Shown here: piece by piece, positions 29,881-39,016 of the stretch
Layout: each line of letters starts with the position of its first letter
How positions within the stretch are numbered: position 1 is the first letter of the stretch
From: Sphingomonas sp. H160509
Lineage (GTDB): Bacteria > Pseudomonadota > Alphaproteobacteria > Sphingomonadales > Sphingomonadaceae
Length of the DNA: 64,000 nucleotides
Reading direction: 5' to 3'
NCBI RefSeq assembly: GCF_024124765.2
Contig: NZ_JAMXSR020000002.1
Location: 333,001-397,000 of the forward strand
Notes under the pieces: model-generated
The model's input: the letters and a program-made list of their open reading frames with translations, nothing else
Database searches by the model: none
What the model was told of the DNA's origin: nothing
Made by a program: the position numbers and the translations under genes

Positions 29881-30435
29881 CAGCGTCATCCGCAGCATCA
29901 TGGACGTCGGATCGCCCAGACAGGCGGATGCGACCCAGCCGCGTTCGCGTTCCAGGTCGATCGCCTGGTGGTTGTCGCGGCTCTCGATCGACTCGAGCAT
30001 CGTGATCCCCTTTGCACGGGCGAACGCCGCAACATGATCGAGCAGCGTCCAGCTTACCCCGCGGCGTTTGAAGTCGGTGCGGATCGCGATGGCGACTTCG
30101 GCGCGGGTGAGGCTCTCGTCGGCGGCCAGCATCGCGGTTGCGACGATCCGGTTGGTGGCGGGATCGAAGGCGAGGAAATTTTCGGTATGTTCGTGATCGA
30201 CCGTGACCAGCGCGCGGAGCTGGTCGTGACCGACCTTGTGGATCGCGCTGAGGAACCGGAACCGGAGGTCTTCCTTGTCGACATGCTCGAAGAACTCGCC
30301 GAGCGCGGGTTCGTCGGTGGGCGACGCAGGGCGGACGTGGAAGACATAGCCGTCGCGCGTCGTCAGGTCGGCGCTCCACGACACGGCCGATGGTGTATGC
30401 GCGACGTCTGCACGCTCGCTGACGAGTTCGATCAT
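29872..30435 (-). CDS. GNAT-family acetyltransferase
   Basis: 187 aa. The core from YVFHVRPASPTDEPALGEFFEHV through RIVATAMLAADESLTRAEVAIAIRTDFKRRGVSWTLLDHV shows the acetyl-CoA-binding pattern (R-R-x-G-V/xG). The start at 30435 is chosen for the AAGGAC stretch upstream. Its last codons overlap the end of the convergent SulP gene by 9 bases. In related bacteria similar proteins sit in FixK/FNR-type clusters and may acetylate metabolic enzymes; target unknown. It reads away from the palindromic FixJ-like site at 30513. Confidence 0.82.
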   Translation of the reverse strand: MIELVSERADVAHTPSAVSWSADLTTRDGYVFHVRPASPTDEPALGEFFEHVDKEDLRFRFLSAIHKVGHDQLRALVTVDHEHTENFLAFDPATNRIVATAMLAADESLTRAEVAIAIRTDFKRRGVSWTLLDHVAAFARAKGITMLESIESRDNHQAIDLERERGWVASACLGDPTSMMLRMTLSA

Positions 30436-30512
30436 CGTGATGTCCTTTGCGATTGTGCGCCACCGATGGCGATGCACTCCTTGTCTAACTCCAAGGCCGG
30501 CGCCCCCCGCAG

Positions 30513-30538
30513 CGTCGGGAAACACGTAGTTTCCGACG
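30513..30538. promoter_or_regulatory. Palindromic FixJ-like site between the GNAT gene and an unknown membrane gene
   Basis: CGTCGGGAAACACGTAGTTTCCGACG reads as a site on both strands: plus ACGTAGTTTCCGA with TA (GCTAGGC) 36-37 bases after GTAG, and minus ACGTGTTTCCCGA with TA about 38 bases on. It is placed to serve both divergent genes. Confidence 0.65.
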
Positions 30539-30604
30539 CTACCGACACAATTGGCGGAGGCTAGGCTGGCTTCGAAGGGCGATCTCCGCCCGTGAGGAGA
30601 CCGC

Positions 30605-31219
30605 ATGACAATCGACATTCAGCGGATGCAGGATCTCGCGCACGAGATCGTCCGGCTCCAGGGCGAACTCGACCGCGAGATCGAAAGCCGGCGGCGTGCG
30701 CTCGGCATCGAGCTCACCGGCCGCATCGTCGGGTTCGAACACGGCGTGCTCGATGCGCAACGGCGGTTGAAAGTATCGGTGTTGCGCTTCGTAGCGCGCT
30801 CAGATCTGGTCTCGATCGTGACTGCGCCGGTAATCTATTCGCTGATTGTGCCGCTGCTGATCGTCGATGCGTGGGTGAGCCTGTACCAGGTGATCTGCTT
30901 TCGCGCGTACGGGATCGCGCGGGTCCGGCGCGGCGACTACATCATGTTCGATCGTGCGCATCTGGGCTACCTGAACCGGATCGAGGCGCTGAATTGCGCC
31001 TTCTGCTCCTACGCCAACGCGCTTGTCGGGTTCGTCCGCGAAGTCAGCAGCCGGACTGAGCAATATTGGTGCCCGATCAAGCACGCGCTGCGCGTCAGCG
31101 ATCCGCTCCACCGCTATTACGAGTTCCTCGAATATGGCGATGCCGACGGCTATCGCTCACAATTGACGGAGTTCCGCGACCGCCTTCGCGAGCCGGAGGC
31201 AGCGGAGCGATCGGCTTGA
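30605..31219 (+). CDS. Unknown membrane-anchored protein with conserved-looking Cys motifs
   Basis: 204 aa, function not recognised. Residues 1-60 are a helical, charged region (IQRMQDLAHEIVRLQGELDREI) likely to form a coiled coil; residues ~73-95 are one or two membrane segments (IVTAPVIYSLIVPLLIVDAW). A Cys-rich stretch follows (LNCAFCSYANALVGFVRE, then YWCPIKHALRV), which could bind a metal or cofactor. The C-terminus is helical and acidic. It is driven from the FixJ-like site at 30513 and followed by an FNR box, so it is probably made under low oxygen. Proteins of this appearance recur in such clusters, as I recall. Confidence 0.7.
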   Translation: MTIDIQRMQDLAHEIVRLQGELDREIESRRRALGIELTGRIVGFEHGVLDAQRRLKVSVLRFVARSDLVSIVTAPVIYSLIVPLLIVDAWVSLYQVICFRAYGIARVRRGDYIMFDRAHLGYLNRIEALNCAFCSYANALVGFVREVSSRTEQYWCPIKHALRVSDPLHRYYEFLEYGDADGYRSQLTEFRDRLREPEAAERSA

Positions 31220-31233
31220 TTGACCGTCGTCAA
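31220..31233 (+). promoter_or_regulatory. FNR-type box
   Basis: TTGACCGTCGTCAA, directly after the previous stop codon. If centred at -41.5, transcription starts near 31268, 12 bases ahead of the ATG at 31280, and the -10 is CATTGA with A at -11. Confidence 0.7.
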
Positions 31234-31279
31234 TGTCATGCGCGGGGGGACATGTCATTGAGGTTCAGGGAGAGCCTCG

Positions 31280-31816
31280 ATGACCGAGCATGACGAGTTT
31301 GCCACGCGCGTCGTACCGTTCTCCGTGCGCCGGCAGTTCATCCGCGAACTCGACCTGGAACCACTACTGGCCGCTCATGCCAGGCTTTGGGTCATGTGCA
31401 ACCGGCTGGAGGGATACGCCGATGCGTTGCCCGGTCGATTGCCAACTGCCGACGCCGATGCAATCTGCTGCGACCTGCGCGCCGTTGTGGTCAGTCACGC
31501 GCGCGATGAGACTGCGGTGATCGATGCGCTGTTCGCGCGGGCCGTAGGCGATCCGCTCACGGCTGCAGTGATGAGGCGCGTGCGTGCGCGCCATATCAGC
31601 GATGCGATCCAGGCTGACGACATACTTGCCGCCTTGTCCGGCGTTTCGACACCGTGTGCGGAAGCGTTCGGCTATATGTTGCGCAATTTCTTCGACGGGG
31701 CTCGGCAGGCGATGGACTTTACCCAACTCGCGATCCTGACACTTGGCGCGGGGCGGCTGACGCAGGGCGCGCGCGACATGCTCGTGCGTGGGCTTGGCGA
31801 GCGGAACGCGGTCTAG
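31280..31816 (+). CDS. Unknown protein, possibly hemerythrin-like
   Basis: 178 aa, mostly helical, no signal peptide. Weak resemblance to HHE/hemerythrin-type di-iron proteins: SHARDETAVIDALFA and RRVRARHISDAIQADDIL provide His and acidic residues on helices in the right order, but not all expected ligands can be matched by eye. It has an FNR box directly upstream and the stop overlaps the convergent fnr gene by 4 bases. A di-iron oxygen or NO-binding role would fit the context, but this is a guess; otherwise an unknown low-oxygen protein. Confidence 0.6.
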   Translation: MTEHDEFATRVVPFSVRRQFIRELDLEPLLAAHARLWVMCNRLEGYADALPGRLPTADADAICCDLRAVVVSHARDETAVIDALFARAVGDPLTAAVMRRVRARHISDAIQADDILAALSGVSTPCAEAFGYMLRNFFDGARQAMDFTQLAILTLGAGRLTQGARDMLVRGLGERNAV

Positions 31817-32523
31817 GCCGCCTCGGCTAGGCCTTGCAGCGCATCCGGGTCCGAGATCGTGATCGCGCGGCCGCCGGGCAATGCGATCACGCCGGCGGTC
31901 TTGAGCCGGGTCATCTGGCGGCTGACCGTCTCGATCGTCAGCCCGAGAACGTCGGCGATCTGTCCGCGTGTGAGCGGCAGGTCGAACGTCATCGGCCCGT
32001 CCGGCGTCGCGCGACACCCCGTCGCAGTGGCGCGCACGGCCATGTCTAGTAGGAAGCCGGCGATCTTCTCCTGCGCGGACTTGCGCGCGAGCGACAATAT
32101 CCGCGTGCGGGCGACGCCGAGCGCGGCCAGTGTCCGCTGCAGCAACTGCCGCTCCATCCGTACATGATCTTCCAGCACGCGTTCGAACGCGTCGCGCGGG
32201 AATATGCACAGTTCCGACTCGGTCAGCGCGGTGATCGTGAAGTCGGCTTGCCCCGCATAGGGCTGGCCGACGAAATCGGCGGGATACAGCAGCCCGACGA
32301 TCTGCTCGCGACCATCGGGCGTCGCCGCCACCAGCTTGAGAACGCCCGACAACAGGTTCGCGCAAATGATGCTTTCGTCGCCTGCCCAGATCAGCGTCTG
32401 GCCGCGCGCGATCTTGCGACGGCGGCCGAGCGTATTCAGTGCGCTCAGCTCGACGTCGCTGAGGCTGCTGCATAAGGCTTGGTCGCGTACGGCGCAGTCC
32501 GCGCAGATGTCGTGGTGAGCCAT
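31813..32523 (-). CDS. fnr: FNR-type (FnrL-like) oxygen-sensing transcription regulator
   Basis: 236 aa, Crp/Fnr family. Four cysteines at the expected places: Cys7, Cys10 and Cys18 in HDICADCAVRDQALC (the C-x2-C-x7-C form of alphaproteobacterial FnrL/FnrN) and Cys106 in ESELCIFPR, matching the fourth Fe-S ligand. They should hold an oxygen-labile 4Fe-4S cluster. The C-terminal helix-turn-helix (LTRGQIADVLGLTIETVSRQMTRL) keeps the E-x2-SR residues that read TTGAT half-sites, matching the boxes found at 31220, 35526, 40435 and 40457. The ATG at 32523 is chosen; an in-frame extension to 32655 is unlikely. Confidence 0.93.
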   Translation of the reverse strand: MAHHDICADCAVRDQALCSSLSDVELSALNTLGRRRKIARGQTLIWAGDESIICANLLSGVLKLVAATPDGREQIVGLLYPADFVGQPYAGQADFTITALTESELCIFPRDAFERVLEDHVRMERQLLQRTLAALGVARTRILSLARKSAQEKIAGFLLDMAVRATATGCRATPDGPMTFDLPLTRGQIADVLGLTIETVSRQMTRLKTAGVIALPGGRAITISDPDALQGLAEAA

Positions 32524-32578
32524 CGATCGAGTATAGTATGAAGGTCCACGATATCCGCGCGAATTCTTTACGCCAGCG

Positions 32579-32701
32579 TTATGAATTCGCAGGGGCGTCC
32601 GCGTCGTCCTCGATCGGCAAATGAAACTCGTGCCAGATGCCGTTGAGGATGCCAAAGCCGACCGCGAGCCCGAGGCCGAGTACCCAGGTGAAATACCACA
32701 T
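32579..32701 (-). CDS. cydX: CydX, small subunit of cytochrome bd oxidase
   Basis: 40 aa: MWYFTWVLGLGLAVGFGILN then GIWHEFHLPIEDDADAPANS. The start MWYFxWxLG and a single membrane helix followed by a short polar tail are the CydX hallmark. CydX stabilises the heme site of cytochrome bd. It lies 25 bases after the cydB stop on the same strand, the usual place. Its stop lies inside an inverted repeat (GCGAATTC arms, 32559-32590). Confidence 0.9.
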   Translation of the reverse strand: MWYFTWVLGLGLAVGFGILNGIWHEFHLPIEDDADAPANS

Positions 32702-32726
32702 GATCAGATATCCTTAGCGTTCGGAA

Positions 32727-33866
32727 TCAGTAGAAATCGGGGTTGGTCGCGACTTCTTGCGTGGTCACGCGGCCGAACATCACCTTGTAGGCCCAGGCGG
32801 TGTAGGCGACGACGATCGGCAGCAGCACGACGGTGACGAACAGCATGATGCCGAGCGTCTTGGCGCTCGACGACGCGTTCCAGACGGTGAGGCTGGAGTG
32901 CGAGTCGATGCTGGACGGCAGGATGAAGGGGAACATCGACAGCCCGACGGTCGCGATGATGCCAACGGCCGACGCGGATGATCCCGCGAACGCCGCGCTC
33001 TCCGATCCGCGTCGGATGCCGAACAACGCGAGTGCCGCTCCGCCGAAACCGAGCACGGGGGCGATCATCATCCACGGATACAGGGCGTAATTGGCGAGCC
33101 AGCCGCCGCGCGCGAACTGGCTGGTGGTGCGCAAGGGATTGGACGGGCCCGACGGATCGATCGCGCCGACGATGCGGTAGCCGATGTCGCCATAGGCGAC
33201 GAACGCCCAGCCGGCTGCGAACAGCGCGAGCGAGGCGAGTCCAGCGACCGTGCCGAACTTGCGCGCGCGATCGTGGACCGGGCCATGCTCGACTTTGATC
33301 GCCAGCCACGCGCTGCCGTGCAGCACCAGCATCGCTACCGATAGCAGGCCGCATAAAAGCGTGAACGGCGTGAACAGGCCGAGGAAGCTGCCGTCGAAGA
33401 ACGCGCGCAGGTCGCTGTCGAGGCGGAAGGGGGCGCCCGACAGGACATTGCCGACCGCGACGCCGAACACGAGTGCGGGGACGAACCCGCCGACGAACAA
33501 CGCCCAGTCCCAGCGCGAGCGCCACGCCACGTCGGGGCGCTTCGAGCGGTATTTGAATCCCACCGGGCGCAGGATCAGCGCCGCCAGGACAAGGAACATC
33601 GCGAGGTAGAAGCCGGAAAAACTGATCGCGTAGACGAACGGCCACGCTGCGAAGATCGCCGCACCGCCGACGATGAACCACACTTGGTTGCCCTCCCAGG
33701 TCGGCCCGATCGCGTTGATCACCATGCGCCGCTCGGCATCGGTGCGCCCCACGAACGGCAGCAGTGCTGCGACACCGAGATCGAAGCCGTCGGTCAGCGC
33801 GAACCCGATCAGCAGCGTGCCGAGCAACACCCACCAGATCAGACGCAGCGTTTCATATTCGAACAT
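32727..33866 (-). CDS. cydB: Cytochrome bd ubiquinol oxidase subunit II
   Basis: 379 aa, normal length with about 9 membrane helices. N-terminus ETLRLIWWVLLGTLLIGFALTDGFDLG is the CydB signature, followed by PTWEGNQVWFIVGGAAIFAAWP. It pairs with CydA to form the high-affinity terminal oxidase in the inner membrane, used at low oxygen. It lies 14 bases after cydA and ahead of cydX. The frame is intact. Confidence 0.97.
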   Translation of the reverse strand: MFEYETLRLIWWVLLGTLLIGFALTDGFDLGVAALLPFVGRTDAERRMVINAIGPTWEGNQVWFIVGGAAIFAAWPFVYAISFSGFYLAMFLVLAALILRPVGFKYRSKRPDVAWRSRWDWALFVGGFVPALVFGVAVGNVLSGAPFRLDSDLRAFFDGSFLGLFTPFTLLCGLLSVAMLVLHGSAWLAIKVEHGPVHDRARKFGTVAGLASLALFAAGWAFVAYGDIGYRIVGAIDPSGPSNPLRTTSQFARGGWLANYALYPWMMIAPVLGFGGAALALFGIRRGSESAAFAGSSASAVGIIATVGLSMFPFILPSSIDSHSSLTVWNASSSAKTLGIMLFVTVVLLPIVVAYTAWAYKVMFGRVTTQEVATNPDFY

Positions 33867-33880
33867 CGTCGTGTCTCCTG

Positions 33881-35468
33881 TCAGGCGGTGATGGCGGCGG
33901 CGGGGATCGGGCCGGGCGCCGGTTGTGGATCCTCGTCATGCTCGAATGGCCCCTTGCGGATCGTCGCGAGGATCAGCCGCACCTCGATCACCGCCAGCGT
34001 GCCGTAGATCGCGGTGAAGCCGATGATCGTCGTCCTCAGCACGCCGCGGGTCAGCGACGATGCGGCCAGGAAGGTCGGCAGCACGCCCTCGATCGCCCAG
34101 GGCTGGCGACCGATCTCGGCGAGCATCCAGCCGAGCTCGATCGCGATCCAGGGTAGCGGGATCGCAATGACCGCGAGCTTCAGGAACCAGCGCGTCTGCG
34201 TGTGCATCCGCAGTGAGGTCAGCACGAACGCGGTGCCGAACAGCGCGATCATGAAGAAGCCGATGAACGCCATGATCCGGAAGCTCCAGAACATGAGCGG
34301 CACATTCGGCACCACGTCCCATGCGGTCGCCGCGATCAACTGCGGGCTCGCCGCGCGCGGATCCGCGACGTGGCGTTTGAGCAGCAGCGCATAGCCGAGG
34401 TCACGCTTGTGCGCCTCGAACCGCGCACGTTGCGCGACGTCGGTGCGGTCGACCTTCAAATGCTGGACCGCGTCATAGGCGATGACGCCTGACGTAATCC
34501 GTTCCTGCGCCTTCAGCACCAGTTCGGACATGCCGGTTACCTCCTTGTCGAGGCTGCGCGTGGCGATCAGGCCGAGGACCCAGGGCACCTGCACCTCGTA
34601 TCGCGTCTCGCGCAGGGCGACGTTGGGCATCCCGAACAGCGTCAGCCCGGCAGGGGCAGGGGCGGTATGCCAGGCGGCCTCGATCGCGGCGAGCTTCATC
34701 TTCTGGTTGTCGGTGAGTGCGTAGCCGCTCTCGTCGCCGAGCACGACGACCGACAGCGATCCGGCGAGCCCGAATGCGGCGGCGACCGTCATCGAACGGC
34801 GCGCAACCGCGGTGTAGCGTCCCTTGAGTAGCCAGAACGCCGAGATGCCGAGCACCACGACCGAGGCGCAGACATAGCCCGCGCTGACGGTGTGGACGAA
34901 TTTGGCCTGTGCGATCGGGTTGAACAGCACAGCGCCGAAATCGCTGACCTCCATCCGCATCGTGTCGGTGTTGAACTCCGCGCCGGTCGGGTTCTGCATC
35001 CAGCCGTTGGCAACGAGGATCCACAGCGCCGATAAGTTGGTGCCGAGCGCGACCATGCACGTGACGGTCAGGTGGCCGAGCTTCGACAGCCGCTCCCAGC
35101 CGAAGAACATCAGCCCGACGAACGTCGCCTCGAGGAAGAACGCCATCAGCCCCTCGATCGCCAGCGGGGCGCCAAAGATGTCGCCGACGTAATGCGAGAA
35201 ATACGACCAGTTGGTGCCGAACTGGAACTCCATCGTCAGCCCGGTGGCGACGCCCAGCACGAAGTTGATCGCGAAGATCCGCCCCCCAGAACCGCGTGAT
35301 GACGCGCCAGATCGGCCGGTTCGTCATCACGTATACTGCCTCCATGATGACCAGCATCATCGACAGCCCGAGCGTCAGCGGCACGAACAGGAAATGGTAC
35401 AAGGCGGTCAGCGCGAATTGCAGCCGCGACAGATCGATGACCCCAAGGTCCATGATTATGCTCCCCAC
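33881..35468 (-). CDS. cydA: Cytochrome bd ubiquinol oxidase subunit I (one apparent frameshift)
   Basis: 528 aa after removing one extra base near 35286 (G6 run). [25 protein letters not shown] carries the heme b595 ligand His; [25 protein letters not shown] follows; [15 protein letters not shown] is the conserved CydA GRQPW motif; the Q-loop is of the short type. It oxidises quinol and reduces oxygen. Start at 35468, or at 35453 ([10 protein letters not shown]). An FNR box at 35526-35539 sits so that its -10 is TAGCCC and the leader is about 23 bases with a GGGGAG ribosome site. Confidence 0.95.
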
Positions 35469-35525
35469 ACGGCCGTCGACGGTCGTGTCTGGGTGACGGG
35501 CTAGGCGCGGGCGGCGACGCGAACA

Positions 35526-35539
35526 TTGACCGCGGTCAA
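35526..35539. promoter_or_regulatory. FNR-type box shared by divergent cydA and cydD
   Basis: TTGACCGCGGTCAA, a perfect palindrome. Toward cydA, a -41.5 centre gives -10 TAGCCC. Toward cydD it gives -10 GATTGC and a start at 35574, the A of the cydD ATG. Confidence 0.8.
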
Positions 35540-35573
35540 AGACGCGCGTGGGCGCTCCGTCGATTGCGGGGGC

Positions 35574-37367
35574 ATGAATAGTATCGCCAAGGACCGGACG
35601 CTGGCGTCACGCACTTATCTGAAGGCTGTCGTCGCGGACGGTGGCGGCGTTCGGGTTTCGACGAGCCTGTTGCTGCTCGACACCGTCGCGGCAATTGGGT
35701 TCGCCGCAGGGCTGGCGGGTGGGGTCGTTGCGGTCCCCGAAGGCGTCGTGGTGATGGCGCCGTGGGTTTTGCTGGCGAGCGCTTCGGCGATCGCGCGCGG
35801 TGCGTTTTCGATGCTGGCGACGCGCGTTGGCGCGAGCGGTGCGTACCGGGCGAAGACGTGGTTGCGGCGGCGCATCGTCGACGCCGCGCTGCACCGCACG
35901 CCTGGATCGGACGCTACCACCGGCACGCTGATGAGTGCCGCGGTGGACGAGGTCGACGCGATCGACGGCTATGTGTCGCGCTTCCTGCCCGCGCGGATGG
36001 CGGCGTCGATCGCGCCGCTGATCGTGCTCGGCGCGACCGCTGTCGCCAGCCCGATCGCGGCCACCATCCTCGTGGCGACGTTCTTTCCGTTCCTGGCAGC
36101 AATGGTCCTGGCGGGCGGCGCCGCCGCGGATGCGTCACGCCGCCAGTTCATCGCGCTCGCCCGGCTGTCGGGGCTTTTCGCGGACCGGATCGGTGCACTG
36201 CCGATCGTGCTGGTCTTTCGGGCGGAGGAGCGCGAGGCCGCCGCGCTCGGCGACGCCGCGGAGGATCTGGCACGGCGGACGATGCGCGTGTTGCGCGTCG
36301 CGTTCCTGTCGTCGGGTGCGCTCGAGTTCTTCGCCGCGCTGTCAGTTGCGCTGGTCGCGGTGTGTGCCGGGTTCAATCTGCTGGGCCTGCTCCCGTTCCC
36401 TGTGCCCGAAAAGCTCGACCTCGGCCGCGCGTTCTTCGTGCTGGCGCTCGCTCCCGAATTCTACGCGCCGATGCGCCGATTGGCGGCGGCGTATCACGAC
36501 CGACAGGCAGCGGAGACCGCGACCGAGCGGCTGGCAGCGGTCGAGCGGGACAAGGGAACGCGGTCGTCGGTCGAGCCGGTCTGGTGCGACGCCGCGCCGT
36601 CGATCCGCTTCGATTCCGTTACGATCCGCTATGCCGAGCAGGACAGCGCTGCGGTATCCGGCGTTTCTTTCGAGGCGCGCCCCGGCATGATCGTCGCGCT
36701 GGTCGGCCCATCGGGCAGCGGCAAAAGCAGTCTGCTTCACCTGCTTCTCGGTCTTGCCCCCTTATCCGAGGGCAGCGTCACCATTGGCACTCCCCCCTCC
36801 CTGCAAGGGAGGGGCGCGGGGGTGGGTCGGCTTCCGCATGTTCGAACGGCAGTGACACAAGCCGACCAACCTACCCCCAACCCCTCCCTTCCAGGGAGGG
36901 GCGCAGCAGATGCCGGGACGGTTCTCGACCTATCCAAGATCGGCAGCATCGCGCCGATCGCCGCGTGGATGGGGCAATCGCCGCTGATCCTGCCCGGGAC
37001 GATCGGCTCGAACATCGCTCTGGCCGACCCAAGCGCGTCGGTCGAGCGAATCGCGGAGGTCGCACGGACCGCGGGGCTGTCACCGATGCTGCTAGCCCGC
37101 GGCGGATTGGACGCAGCGATCGACGCCCGTGGTAGCGGATTGTCCGGTGGAGAACGGCGCCGGATCGCACTCGCCCGCGCGCTGTTGAAGCCAGCGCCCG
37201 TGCTGTTGCTCGACGAGCCGACCGCGCACCTCGACGCCGCATCCGAAGCGCACCTGATCGATGCGATCGCGCGCGCCTGCGTAGGGCGCACCACGATCAT
37301 CGCGACGCACAGCGCACGGCTGGCTGCGATCGCGGACATCGTCATCGACCTTGGAGAGCGGCCATGA
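35574..37367 (+). CDS. cydD: CydD, ABC exporter subunit for cytochrome bd assembly, with an in-frame palindromic insertion
   Basis: 597 aa. Membrane domain of six helices (about 30-320), then the ATPase: Walker [19 protein letters not shown]-loop [13 protein letters not shown], signature [16 protein letters not shown], Walker [15 protein letters not shown]. CydDC exports cysteine/glutathione-type thiols needed to assemble cytochrome bd. Between Walker A and the Q-loop about 40 extra residues ([13 protein letters not shown] to [13 protein letters not shown]) are encoded by a palindromic repeat with no stop codon; removing it restores a normal SVTIGGTVLDL join. The insertion falls in a surface loop, so the protein may still work. 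Start overlaps with possible leaderless initiation. Confidence 0.92.
   Translation: MNSIAKDRTLASRTYLKAVVADGGGVRVSTSLLLLDTVAAIGFAAGLAGGVVAVPEGVVVMAPWVLLASASAIARGAFSMLATRVGASGAYRAKTWLRRRIVDAALHRTPGSDATTGTLMSAAVDEVDAIDGYVSRFLPARMAASIAPLIVLGATAVASPIAATILVATFFPFLAAMVLAGGAAADASRRQFIALARLSGLFADRIGALPIVLVFRAEEREAAALGDAAEDLARRTMRVLRVAFLSSGALEFFAALSVALVAVCAGFNLLGLLPFPVPEKLDLGRAFFVLALAPEFYAPMRRLAAAYHDRQAAETATERLAAVERDKGTRSSVEPVWCDAAPSIRFDSVTIRYAEQDSAAVSGVSFEARPGMIVALVGPSGSGKSSLLHLLLGLAPLSEGSVTIGTPPSLQGRGAGVGRLPHVRTAVTQADQPTPNPSLPGRGAADAGTVLDLSKIGSIAPIAAWMGQSPLILPGTIGSNIALADPSASVERIAEVARTAGLSPMLLARGGLDAAIDARGSGLSGGERRRIALARALLKPAPVLLLDEPTAHLDAASEAHLIDAIARACVGRTTIIATHSARLAAIADIVIDLGERP
36789..36906 (+). 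repeat. Palindromic repeat inserted in frame within cydD
   Basis: About 118 bases. Left arm CTCCCTGCAAGGGAGGGG and right arm CCCCTCCCTTCCAGGGAGGG pair, each also being a small hairpin; the arms extend to TCGGCT/AGCCGA. Its length and flanks keep the reading frame open. Confidence 0.85.
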
Positions 37368-39016
37368 CCGGGTTCGACACCCTCATCGCCGACGAGCGTC
37401 GACGGCAACACTACGGCCTGTGGCGCGCGAGCGGCTATGCGGCGGTCGTCGCGATCGCCTCGGTCGTGTTGCTCGGGCTGTCGGGCTGGTTCATCACTGC
37501 CGCCGCGGTTGCGGGGCTCGCCGGGACGATCGCCGCGCAGGGCTTCAACTACATGCTCCCGAGCGCAGGTATCCGCCTGCTCGCGATCCTTCGGACCGCC
37601 GGGCGTTACGGCGAGCGGCTCGCCAGTCACGACGCGGCGTTCGGCGCGCTCGCTCGCATCCGCCCCGCGCTGTTTCTCGGTCTCGCGCGCGGGCCCGCGG
37701 AACACGCGCTCGCGCTGACACGGGGCGAGGCGACCGCCCGCATCGTCCAGGACGTGAACGTCGTCGAGGCGCAGTTCGTCCGGCTCTCCGCCATGCCCGG
37801 CATGATCGCGGCGCTTGCGAGTGGCCTGTTGTTATGTGCCTTGGGAGGGTGGCGGCCGGCGTCTGCGCTCGTGCTGTGCCTCGTCGGTCTGCTGGCGGTT
37901 GCAAGCGTCCTGGCCCGCCGCCTCGATGCACCTGGGCGCGAGGTGCAGCGTGCGAGCGGGGCGCTCAAGAACGCCTTTGCCGGTGTCGCCGATGCTGCGG
38001 CCGAACTCCGCTGCTATGGCGTCGAGGCGGAAGCGATGAACGCCGTCCATGCGTGCAGCTTGCGCCTCGCGGAAGCGCAACGCGCGCAGGCCGGCGTGGC
38101 CGGTTGGTTCGAGTTCATCCAGGCGATCGCCCTCGGCGTGGCAGGCGTTGCGGCGCTGATCCTCGCTGCACCCGCGGGCGCACCGATCGCGGCCTTGTGC
38201 GCGCTGGCGGCGGTCATGGCGATCGACGGCGCCGGACCGGTGTTGCGCAGCCTGGCCCAGCGAAGCGCTGTGCGCGAGGCAACAGCGCGGCTCGACGATC
38301 TGCTGCCCTGCGAGACGACGGAGGACGAGCCGACAGCGTGCCGTGGCGCCGCGCGATCGCTAGATCTGCTCGGAACGCACTTCACTATGGGCATCCGCGT
38401 CGCGCTGGTCGGGGCATCGGGGACGGGCAAGACCACGCTCGTGGAGAGCCTGCTCGGCCTGCGTGCCGCGAACCCGGGCACGGCCTTCATCGACGGCAAG
38501 GATATCGTCGACGTCCCGCTCGCCGTCCGCCGCGCGACGTTCGGCTGGGCACCGCAAGACGCGGCGCTCTTGGCCGGCACGATCCGCGACACCCTCGCGC
38601 TCGGCGACGCGCAAGCCGATGATGCCGCGATGTGGGCGGTGCTGGCCGACGCTGCGTTGACCGACGTGATCAAAGCCCTGCCGAACGGTCTCGACACCTG
38701 GATCGGAGAACACGGCGTGCGCCTGTCGGGTGGCGAGCGCCGGCGGCTTGCACTCGCCCGCGCCTACCTCGTTCGCGCGCCGTGGCTGTTGCTCGACGAA
38801 CCGACTGAAGGGCTCGACGCCGCTACCGAGCGCTGCGTGGCCGAACGCCTGTCCGCCCGGCTGGCTAGAACCGGGCAGGGGCTGGTCATGGTCAGCCACC
38901 GTCCGGCGATGGTCGCGCTGTGCGATAGGCAACTCGCGGTCGCTCCGGCGTCGGACGCGATCGTCGCGCTACCCACGGGTACTGCTTCGCGACCGCGTCG
39001 GTATAGCCGAGATTGA
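37364..39016 (+). CDS. cydC: CydC, second subunit of the cytochrome bd assembly ABC exporter
   Basis: 550 aa, ATGA overlap with cydD. Membrane domain begins YGLWRASGYAAVVAIASVVLLGLSGWFI; ATPase motifs Walker A VGASGTGKTTLVESLLGL, Q-loop FGWAPQDAALLAGTI, signature [16 protein letters not shown], Walker B PWLLLDEPTEGLDA, His-switch MVSHRPAM. It forms the heterodimer with CydD in the inner membrane. The last ~40 codons overlap the 3' end of the convergent hydroxylase gene by 125 bases, so the natural C-terminus may be shorter. Confidence 0.93.
   Translation: MTGFDTLIADERRRQHYGLWRASGYAAVVAIASVVLLGLSGWFITAAAVAGLAGTIAAQGFNYMLPSAGIRLLAILRTAGRYGERLASHDAAFGALARIRPALFLGLARGPAEHALALTRGEATARIVQDVNVVEAQFVRLSAMPGMIAALASGLLLCALGGWRPASALVLCLVGLLAVASVLARRLDAPGREVQRASGALKNAFAGVADAAAELRCYGVEAEAMNAVHACSLRLAEAQRAQAGVAGWFEFIQAIALGVAGVAALILAAPAGAPIAALCALAAVMAIDGAGPVLRSLAQRSAVREATARLDDLLPCETTEDEPTACRGAARSLDLLGTHFTMGIRVALVGASGTGKTTLVESLLGLRAANPGTAFIDGKDIVDVPLAVRRATFGWAPQDAALLAGTIRDTLALGDAQADDAAMWAVLADAALTDVIKALPNGLDTWIGEHGVRLSGGERRRLALARAYLVRAPWLLLDEPTEGLDAATERCVAERLSARLARTGQGLVMVSHRPAMVALCDRQLAVAPASDAIVALPTGTASRPRRYSRD

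Noticed and set aside
32559..32590. Inverted repeat GCGAATTC/GAATTCGC at the end of cydX as a terminator
   Set aside because: The 8-bp stem with a 16-base loop has no T-run; it may equally be an operator for fnr, so no call was made.
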